This document shows positions 54,743 through 64,000 of a stretch of DNA of 64,000 bases, piece by piece. Every line of letters begins with the position of its first letter. Positions within the stretch are counted from its first letter, which is position 1. Source of the stretch: Archivesica marissinica (Eukaryota; Mollusca; Bivalvia; Venerida; Vesicomyidae); the NCBI GenBank assembly GCA_014843695.1, contig CM026400.1:16196294-16260293 (forward strand), read 5' to 3'. A program made the translations under genes and the position numbers. Below the pieces are notes generated by a model. It was not told where the DNA came from. It ran no database searches and was given only the letters and a program-made list of their open reading frames with translations.

Positions 54743-57700
54743 TAATATACTGTTATATCTCCATACAAACGTCAGTCATTTAGCTATCATGCAGTGGATA
54801 AGTAGTCACCATATCTATCCCACCTCTATAGATATTAATGTCAATGTATGTCGTATTGGTAATGGTGTCGAGAGGTGCTTCTATGAGGGAAAGGGTTAAT
54901 ATACTGTTATATCTCCATACAAACGTCAGTCATTTAGCTATCATGCAGTGGATAAGTAGTCACCATATCTATCCCACCTCTATAGATATTAATGTCAATG
55001 TATGTCGTATTGGTAATGGTGTCGAGAGGTGCTTCTATGAGGGAAAGGGTTAATATACTGTTATATCTCCATACAAACGTCAGTCATTTAGCTATCATGC
55101 AGTGGATAAGTAGTCACCATATCTATCCCACCTCTATAGATATTAATGTCAATGTATGTCGTATTGGTAATGGTGTCGAGAGGTGCTTCTATGAGGGAAA
55201 GGGTTAATATACTGTTATATCTCCATACAAACGTCAGTCATTTAGCTATCATGCAGTGGATAAGTAGTCACCATATATATCCCACCTCTATAGATATTAA
55301 TGTCAATGTATGTCGTATTGGTAATGGTGTCGAGAGGTGCTTCTATGAGGGAAAGGGTTAATATACTGTTATATCTCCATACAAACGTCAGTCATTTAGC
55401 TATCATGCAGTGGATAAGTAGTCACCATATCTATCCCACCTCTATAGATATTAATGTCAATGTATGTCGTATTGGTAATGGTGTCGAGAGGTGCTTCTAT
55501 GAGGGAAAGGGTTAATATACTGTTATATCTCCATACAAACGTCAGTCATTTAGCTATCATGCAGTGGATAAGTAGTCACCATATCTATCCCACCTCTATA
55601 GATATTAATGTCAATGTATGTCGTATTGGTAATGGTGTCGAGAGGTGCTTCTATGAGGGAAAGGGTTAATATACTGTTATATCTCCATACAAACGTCAGT
55701 CATTTAGCTATCATGCAGTGGATAAGTAGTCACCATATCTATCCCACCTCTATAGATATTAATGTCAATGTATGTCGTATTGGTAATGGTGTCGAGAGGT
55801 GCTTCTATGAGGGAAAGGGTTAATATAGTGTTATATCTCCATACAAACGTCAGTCATTTAGCTATCATGCAGTGGATAAGTAGTCACCATATCTATCCCA
55901 CCTCTATAGATATTAATGTCAATGTATGTCGTATTGGTAATGGTGTCGAGAGGTGCTTCTATGAGGGAAAGGGTTAATATACTGTTATATCTCCATACAA
56001 ACGTCAGTCATTTAGCTATCATGCAGTGGATAAGTAGTCACCATATCTATCCCACCTCTATAGATATTAATGTCAATGTATGTCGTATTGGTAATGGTGT
56101 CGAGAGGTGCTTCTATGAGGGAAAGGGTTAATATACTGTTATATCTCCATACAAACGTCAGTCATTTAGCTATCATGCAGTGGATAAGTAGTCACCATAT
56201 CTATCCCACCTCTATAGATATTAATGTCAATGTATGTCGTATTGGTAATGGTGTCGAGAGGTGCTTCTATGAGGGAAAGGGTTAATATACTGTTATATCT
56301 CCATACAAACGTCAGTCATTTAGCTATCATGCAGTGGATAAGTAGTCACCATATCTATCCCACCTCTATAGATATTAATGTCAATGTATGTCGTATTGGT
56401 AATGGTGTCGAGAGGTGCTTCTATGAGGGAAAGGGTTAATATACTGTTATATCTCCATACAAACGTCAGTCATTTAGCTATCATGCAGTGGATAAGTAGT
56501 CACCATATCTATCCCACCTCTATAGATATTAATGTCAATGTATGTCGTATTGGTAATGGTGTCGAGAGGTGCTTCTATGAGGGAAAGGGTTAATATACTG
56601 TTATATCTCCATACAAACGTCAGTCATTTAGCTATCATGCAGTGGATAAGTAGTCACCATATCTATCCCACCTCTATAGATATTAATGTCAATGTATGTC
56701 GTATTGGTAATGGTGTCGAGAGGTGCTTCTATGAGGGAAAGGGTTAATATACTGTTATATCTCCATACAAACGTCAGTCATTTAGCTATCATGCAGTGGA
56801 TAAGTAGTCACCATATCTATCCCACCTCTATAGATATTAATGTCAATGTATGTCGTATTGGTAATGGTGTCGAGAGGTGCTTCTATGAGGGAAAGGGTTA
56901 ATATACTGTTATATCTCCATACAAACGTCAGTCATTTAGCTATCATGCAGTGGATAAGTAGTCACCATATCTATCCCACCTCTATAGATATTAATGTCAA
57001 TGTATGTCGTATTGGTAATGGTGTCGAGAGGTGCTTCTATGAGGGAAAGGGTTAATATACTGTTATATCTCCATACAAACGTCAGTCATTTAGCTATCAT
57101 GCAGTGGATAAGTAGTCACCATATCTATCCCACCTCTATAGATATTAATGTCAATGTATGTCGTATTGGTAATGGTGTCGAGAGGTGCTTCTATGAGGGA
57201 AAGGGTTAATATACTGTTATATCTCCATACAAACGTCAGTCATTTAGCTATCATGCAGTGGATAAGTAGTCACCATATCTATCCCACCTCTATAGATATT
57301 AATGTCAATGTATGTCGTATTGGTAATGGTGTCGAGAGGTGCTTCTATGAGGGAAAGGGTTAATATACTGTTATATCTCCATACAAACGTCAGTCATTTA
57401 GCTATCATGCAGTGGATAAGTAGTCACCATATCTATCCCACCTCTATAGATATTAATGTCAATGTATGTCGTATTGGTAATGGTGTCGAGAGGTGCTTCT
57501 ATGAGGGAAAGGGTTAATATACTGTTATATCTCCATACAAACGTCAGTCATTTAGCTATCATGCAGTGGATAAGTAGTCACCATATCTATCCCACCTCTA
57601 TAGATATTAATGTCAATGTATGTCGTATTGGTAATGGTGTCGAGAGGTGCTTCTATGAGGGAAAGGGTTAATATACTGTTATATCTCCATACAAACGTCA

Positions 57701-57826
57701 GTCATTTAGCTATCATGCAGTGGATAAGTAGTCACCATATCTATCCCACCTCTATAGATATTAATGTCAATGTATGTTGTATTGGTAATGGTGTCGAGAG
57801 GTGCTTCTATGAGGGAAAGGGTTAAG
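54743..57826. repeat. 154-bp satellite, 20 near-identical copies
   Basis: The unit runs TTAATATACTGTTATATCTC ... CACCTCTATAGATATTAATG, TCAATGTATGTCGTATTGGT ... CTTCTATGAGGGAAAGGG. Only three single-base variants were seen in about 3.1 kb (near 55277, 55827 and 57777). It is an internally deleted MITE joined tail to head through its TIR. Confidence 0.96.
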
Positions 57827-57915
57827 CAAGTACATATATGTATTATATTTTATGTAAGGTACATGCAAGGGATATTAATAATTCTAGCACGACCCAGCTA
57901 ATAACATACATACGT

Positions 57916-58504
57916 ATAGAGTAAAACCAATCTCGGGTTATTCTGCAATATACCTACCTTGAACAATGCTGCACGCGCACCGTGTTTTGGCTACGTCATT
58001 TATACAATTCGTGTAAAGTTTTATGAATGAAAGTCACGCGATGTTTGTAAAAAATACCGTTGGAATTCACGGAAGTGAGCTATTTTTAGAATCAGATAAT
58101 CTCTTGTCCATCTTGTTTTTCTGTTAAGTAACGTTTCAGTTACTATTCTGTACAGTTTTATTTGACAAAATAAATAAAATTATTGATCAGTTATAACTTT
58201 TGTTCATTTATGCACTAGATTGATATTTTCTATAAAAAATAACGTCATCACCCCTTTACGCGGGAGGAAATTTCGAAAGCCAAATGCAGCGGCGTTTGAA
58301 GAAAATACTCCTTTAAAATTATTAGAAGTAAGTCGTGTTAGAATCGAAATAATAAGTATCAACCGTGGTATATCGCAGAATAACCCGAGTTTGTCGTTCT
58401 TATGCGTAGAAATATATCTCTTCGGCCTTCGTGATATATTTCTACGCATAAGAACTTCAAACTCGGGTTATTCTGCGATATACCACGGTTGATATTTATT
58501 ATTT
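57916..58504. mobile_element. Element with long terminal hairpin, related to the end of the 2.3-kb duplication
   Basis: The left end CTCGGGTTATTCTGCAATAT matches the right hairpin arm (CTCGGGTTATTCTGCGATAT). Bases from GTGTAAAGTTTTATGAATGA onward match 9979-10406. The hairpin 58348-58504 has arms of about 65-70 bp around CTCTTCGGCCTTCGT. Confidence 0.78.
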
Positions 58505-58747
58505 CTTAAATATTAAAACCATTTCTGTTATTTCTGTCCATTGTAACCTTAGAACAACAATATTCAAAGAGTTGTCATCAACAAACCCACCTGTGTTAAA
58601 TCTTTGCCTGCTGAGTAAATAAAATCATATTTGCAAACAACATAGATCCAGATCAGTCGCGGCTTACGGATGGAGTTGTGTGTCTTCGTTTCATATCCGC
58701 TGAAACCAAACTAACGTAAGTTAGTAAGTTCTCTATTTTGATGACAA

Positions 58748-59115
58748 TGAGAGACATTACTGGTTTTCTATTACCTCCCTTGATGGATAAAGTCAGATTT
58801 ATCCCTAAATGTATATTGGTCCTTTTAGTTGGAATCCTTTGTTTTTACTGTTGTCGTCTAAACAGATGTTGCGTTAGGATAAATGTAATTTTATCAAAAT
58901 CGTGTTAATTAATTGAACCAATTTTTACATGTAAGGTATCCATTGGACATGCTAAAGGATATCTATCGAGATTTAATAATTTCATAATTATAAGACGAGA
59001 ATACGGATGAGAATGGAAAACATGTGGTGCAAAGGAAACAACGATAAAAACAGAGGAAGCCAATTAAGAGGACCAATATACTATTAGGAGTATTCAAGGG
59101 CAGTAACTGACTAAT
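58748..59115 (-). mobile_element. Inverted copy of the element at 2505-2889
   Basis: GAGAGACATTACTGGTTTTC through AAGGGCAGTAACTGACTAAT is the reverse complement of the 2.5-2.9 kb sequence with scattered changes. Confidence 0.7.
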
Positions 59116-59181
59116 GTCATAAATTCCTGACGATGTGATTGTCCAGTGATAAAAAAGTGATTATTCATTTATTCTAAGATC

Positions 59182-59905
59182 TATTTTGAAGTGAAAGATA
59201 TTCTCTATTTTGAATGGAAATGTATTCTCTATTTTGAGGTGAAAGATATTCTCTATTTTGAAGTGAAAGATATTCTATATTTTGAATGGAAATGTATTCT
59301 CTAGTTTGAAGGGAAATGTATTCTCTATTTTGAAGTGAAAGATATTCTCTATTTTGAAGTGAAAGATATTCTCTATTTTGAAGTGAAAGATATTCCATAT
59401 TTTGAAAGGAAATATATTCTCTATTTTGAATGGAAATGTATTCTCTATTTTGAAGGGAAATGTATTCTCTATTTTGAAGTGAAAGATATTCTCTATTTTG
59501 AAGTGAAAGATATTCTCTATTTTGAAGTGAAAGATATTCCATATTTTGAAAGGAAATATATTCTCTATTTTGAATGGAAATGTATTCTCTATTTTGAAGG
59601 GAAAGATATTCTCCATTTTGAAGTGAAAGATATTCTATATTTTGAAGTGAAAGATATTCTCTATTTTGAAGGGAAAGATATTCCATATTTTGAAAGGAAA
59701 TATATTCTCTATTTTGAAGGGAAATGTATTCTCTATTTTGAAGTGAAAGATATTCCATATTTTGAAAGGAAATGTATTCTCTATTTTGAAGGGAAATGTA
59801 TTCTCTATTTTGAAGGGAAAGAAATTCTCTATTTTGAGGGGAAATGTATTCTCTACATTGAAGGGAAAGAAATTCTCTATTTTGAAGGGAAGAAAATATA
59901 TATTT
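59182..59905. repeat. 24-bp minisatellite, about 30 copies
   Basis: The unit is TATTCTCTATTTTGAAGTGA plus AAGA, with GGGAAATG and TGGAAATG subtypes in a higher-order order. It is a multiple of three, so both strands stay open without being genes. Confidence 0.93.
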
Positions 59906-60465
59906 TGAAGGCAGTAAGGTATATTGGTGAATGTGCTACCACTGAGCTATCATGACTTAATCCACTTATCCCTAGGTTGAAGATGTACAAATGATCGATG
60001 CATGTACTAACATGGTCGACTCTAACCTACTGGTAGTAACGAACGACTATAGCAGGTATCTGCTCTAGCAGGCCATGTCTATTTATAGAATAAGTGATGT
60101 AATGTCTATTTATAGAAATAATGACATATGCCTATTTATAGACTAAGTGATGTAATGTATAATTATAGAATAAGTGATGTAATATCTATTTATAGAAAAA
60201 CATCTTTAATTACCAAATGAGATATTGATTAAAAGTTCGCTATAATAAAACATGAAAACAAAACGCTTGACTGACCGTGTAGAAAGCTCGACTTACTGAG
60301 AGATTGTCTTCTTTATAGTCTATTCAGTCTAGGTTTCTTCATCATCTGACATGCATACCGGAAAAATTATCGAAGTCAAGAATGTAGAAGGGGCATACAT
60401 CTTCTGATAGCGATGCCTTATGCTTCTCTGTCCTGGTAATTACAATAGCTAACGGGTCACGTGGC
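59906..60465. other. Intergenic sequence, nothing coding recognised
   Basis: A weak repeat of TCTATTTATAGAATAAGTGA with GTAATG is seen at 60075-60200. Confidence 0.45.
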
Positions 60466-60572
60466 TACACTCCAGCTATTGTCAGTGGGGGAAGACCCCA
60501 GCTGCCCCTCCGAGCAGTATTTCATACACAGACTGGCACCCAGGTAGAACCACTGACCTATTGAAAGCAAAT
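60466..60572 (-). mobile_element. SINE family 5 fragment
   Basis: CTCCAGCTATTGTCAGTGGG, CTCCGAGCAGTATTTCATAC and GTAGAACCACTGACCTA as at 34160. Confidence 0.55.
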
Positions 60573-60721
60573 TAGATACCAATATATAGATGGCCAATCA
60601 GACAGCTCCAACCAAACCAGCCATGGAACCGACCAATCATGGGACACTGAAAAATTGCAGTCAAGTAACCAATCAGAGTCATTGTTATTTTATACAATAT
60701 ATGATGATTCAGACACAGGAC

Positions 60722-61005
60722 ACAGACGGATCTGTAGTCCAGTGGTTAACAAGCTGGACTGGTAATCCAGGGATCACAGGTTCGATCCCCCGTCTGACCC
60801 TAATAAAATTAACAGTCTTTCAGATGGCACGTTAAACCGAGGTCTCGTGTCGGTGCTTTACACCGTGCACGTAAAAGAACCAGAGGAGACTCTGGAATGG
60901 GCTCTGTCTCATTGCACTATCCTTCACAAATCTAAAATGACTAATCTCTTCAGGAGGCGTCGCTCATATGGGCAACCGGTATCGACGATAAATAAACGTA
61001 AAACA
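60722..61005 (+). mobile_element. SINE family 1, full copy with intact A and B boxes
   Basis: GACGGATCTGTAGTCCAGTG, GGTAATCCAGGGATCACAGG, TTCGATCCCCCGTCTGACC and the body; among the best preserved in the window. Confidence 0.82.
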
Positions 61006-61079
61006 CACACATACACACAGCTTGTTATGAGTTATAATAATTACGGTCGTTGAAAACGTATAATAATTAATATGCATAT

Positions 61080-61258
61080 ATATATATATATTAATTATTA
61101 TGTGGTCGTTTGTGTGGGAGGACACTGCAGTACCCAAAAGAAAATCCACATGTCCGATCTGGCGTCCATCATACCATCTCATATTCTTCCAAGTCCGAGG
61201 ATCAATCACGGGTTGATTGGTGAGCCGGTTGCTAACCACTGAGAAACAGTCGTACAGT
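61080..61258 (-). mobile_element. SINE family 3, degraded copy
   Basis: AATCCACATGTCCGATCTGG, CGTCCATCATACCATCTCAT and CCGAGGATCAATCACGGG (decayed inverse B box). Confidence 0.6.
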
Positions 61259-61662
61259 CAATTGTGCATCTGACACATGAAGGGAATGCGCTATCACCAC
61301 TTCCACTGGAATAGACCATGCCAAGAAGGTATGTAACGGAGGGCTTAGTTTCTGTACATTCAGACATCACAGGAAAATAGAATTAACAACGTCGCGAACA
61401 TCTATATATTACACCCATCACTCAATACTGAGTAGGACATGACGGCGGCTGTCAGTGCCATTAATTGAGACAAAGACTGAGATAGTGTTACAAATAAGTG
61501 CATACTATTAAGGTTAAAAACAAAGAAATGCACACCAAAAAAAATAAAATGAAGACAAACATTGGAGTAAAATAAGCATCAGGCCTACATGTCGATTAGA
61601 ATTTAGTCACAATTAATAGCTATCTACCTACAAAACTGAAGACATGAAATGAGATGAGATAT

Positions 61663-63987
61663 ATATAAACGGTTCTAAATGTTACTGCCATGAGTGTCCG
61701 CCTCCGTGATCGAGTGGTTAAGGTCGCTGACTTGTATACCACTGTAACCTATCATCATTGATGGTCACGGGTTCGAGCCCCGCTCAGACCGTGTCTCATT
61801 TATATGAAAAAGTTGGCAGTTTCTTACGGAGGTTGGTGCACCCAAGTACTGGTTAACCGCTGGAGCCTGCCCAGGAAAGGTGTTGTTAGGTAAACTGCCC
61901 GCCGGCGATATAGCCCAAAATTGTGCTGATGCAGGCGTAAAACTAGAACTATAACTGACATGAGTGTGAAAAATATATATGGTTACAAATTACACAGACA
62001 CCGTTCAAATTTAACTCCAAATTTGTGCAGATTTATTTGCAAATTGTGCTGTCTATGACGTAAGACATGGTTTAAATTACACATAGAAACAGACACATTT
62101 GTGTTTGAGAGATATTACAACCATCTACATGTCCCAGTTATTTAGCATTTATCATATTGTTGTTGAAATGTTAATACTGTAAATTCGGATGAATATTATT
62201 TCGGATGCTTCATTTCAACTTCATACTGCCGAACAATCAGTCATGCTTATGATTGACAGGCGTAGTCTAGAACATTTAGTTAATCTAAAATGCTATGTGC
62301 AAGTTAAAATAATTCACAAAGCTATGGTTAAAAGCAGACAGTAAAACGATTAGGGATAGTTCGAGTCCAGTCTGCTAGCTAACAAAGGTCGCCAGACTGG
62401 TACTCAACTGTATATATGTCGGATATGTTGTTCTGATGGAGGAGAGCTAGCCGATTCCAGGACGAATGAAACGATCTCATTAACATCCCCTAATTAATAT
62501 AAAATTGTTCTCAACTTTTGTTATTCAACTTATTGCCAAGCAACCTGAACAGTGTTGAATTGGGTACTAACTGTTTGGAAGTCATGATAGCACAGTACTA
62601 GCATGTTTGCTTCAGGTGCAAAAGGTCCGGAGTCCCGCTGGAGCCGTTACGATTGTGCCCTTGGCAAGGCATTTAAATTCCACATTACCTCTTCTCTCTC
62701 CCTCATGGAGATGGATTCCATCAGGAATGAGATCTCGAGAGTGATTAATATAAGTTGTAATAACTTGTTTTGCAATCGAGCTAAAAATAAATTTGTATAA
62801 ACAACTTGGGTACCAAACATCTCTAGAACTCTAGCCCTTAATCCTATTGTACAAACTGGCGAGCCTTGGATACGAATCATCTCGGACATTGGGTACCAAA
62901 CGTCTCAGACATTGGGTACGAAATGTCTAAGGTACAAATTGACCTGCAACTGAGTAGTTAAACATATATATATTAGCTTGATTGCGAAACAAGTTCTTAC
63001 AACTTATATTAATAACTCTCGAGACCTTAGCCTGGGAACAGTCAGGCGTCGATATATTTTGCCTGGTCAGTCAAATAAATATATTTTAACACCGAGACTA
63101 TTAATTGGGCCGTATTGAGTTTCTGAACATATCAATACCTGGGGAAACTGGCGGGTTTTCCTGTGAAATTATTAATCCTATTAATAGGCCTATTAGCACG
63201 TGACTTAAGTAATGACGTACTTGAATCGAAAGTGAGGCACTGCAATGCTGATAAAACTTTATAATTGGCCGCCATTGTTTACGGGTCAGCGGAACGATAA
63301 ATAGTTTTAAAAAGTACAATGTGCGTCTGATTTGACATATTTACTCAATATTTAAGTTGTCCTTAGTTCAATTACGCCGAATCGATAAATTATCATCTAA
63401 ATGTAATATGTAAAATCCGCCATCTCGTCGATATAACACAGAAACGGGACATTATATGTAAATGAGTCTACGGGAACATTCGTGTATATTCAGAAATGAT
63501 CGTGTATAATCGTGCCTGTTAGGCGATTTCCGCCATCTCGTCGATATAACACAGAAACGGTGTAAAGTTTTATGAATGAAAGTCACGTGATGTTTGTAAA
63601 TACTACCGTGGGAATTCGCGGAAGTGAGCTATTTTTAGAATCAGATAATCTCTTGTCCGTCTTGTTTTTCTGTTAAGTAACGTTTCAGTTACTATTCTGT
63701 ACAGTTTTATTTGACAAAATAAATAAAATTATTGATCAGTTACAACTTTTGTTCATTTATGCACTAGATTGATATTTTCCATAAAAAATAACGTCATCAC
63801 CCCTTACGTGGGAGGAAATTTCAAAAGCCAAATGCAGCGGAGTAGCACCGCGTTTGAAGAAAATACTCCTTTGATTCTCGTCTAAAATTATTAGAAGTAA
63901 GTCGTGTTAGAATCGAAATAATAAGTATCAACCGTGGTATATCCCAGAATAACCCTCGTTTGTTGTACTTATGCGTAGAAATATATC
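61663..63987 (+). repeat. 2,325-bp duplicated segment, copy 2
   Basis: Partner of 8082-10406 (offset 53,581, no indels). It includes SINE family 2 at 61696-61942 and SINE family 4 at 62594-62803. It diverges after the left hairpin arm, 13 bases before the window end. Confidence 0.95.
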
Positions 63988-64000
63988 CATATATATAGCC

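Noticed and set aside
54660..57825. Repeated 71-codon frames in the 154-bp satellite
   Set aside because: They overlap, each ends at a stop in the next unit, and they are fully explained by the satellite; no sign of selection on protein.

Overview
The window is metazoan nuclear DNA. Genes are split into small exons with GT..AG introns and spread over tens of kilobases, with many tRNA-derived SINEs, MITE-like elements and very long minisatellites. The protein families and repeat style fit a marine lophotrochozoan, most likely a mollusc such as a bivalve; this is an inference from style, not from a marker gene. There are two assembly gaps of exactly 1,000 N (7082-8081 and 29092-30091).

The main gene lies on the + strand from base 1 to 51733, and its 5' part is outside the window. 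I recovered 11 coding exons from splice signals. They join in one frame of 1,914 nt (637 residues plus stop). The predicted product is a type I membrane protein with two repeated ectodomain modules. Each module is a sushi/CCP-like domain, then a linker domain with a tetrabasic furin-like site (RKKR or RKRR), then a GCC2/GCC3 (ephrin-receptor-like) cysteine-rich domain. One membrane span and a 59-residue cytoplasmic tail with an NPVY motif follow. Residue numbers below count from the first codon in the window.

A 24.6 kb intron of this gene (5573-30215) holds three exons encoding the N-terminus of peroxin-10 (PEX10) on the same strand. No RING-finger exons were found, so it looks like a truncated nested copy or an assembly problem. 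On the - strand the same intron holds a short ORF (26275-26529) with a signal-peptide-like start and a region resembling the N-terminal part of an integrase-type protein. It is cut off by a minisatellite.

Most of the rest is repeats. There are at least five tRNA-related SINE families, several TIR elements (one with 53-bp perfect inverted repeats, one 90-bp element with 8-bp target duplications), two long hairpins, a gap-free 2,325-bp duplication (8082-10406 and 61663-63987) and about 25 tandem arrays with units of 20 to 154 bp. Several arrays can be traced to a source: a SINE, a MITE or an exon edge.

The most unusual theme is that tandem duplications repeatedly sit on exon-intron boundaries and copy the splice site. 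I see this at exons 3115, 5411 and 33783 of the membrane-protein gene and at exons 2 and 3 of the PEX10 fragment. In the membrane-protein gene, using any of the copied sites would bring in an early stop before the membrane span.
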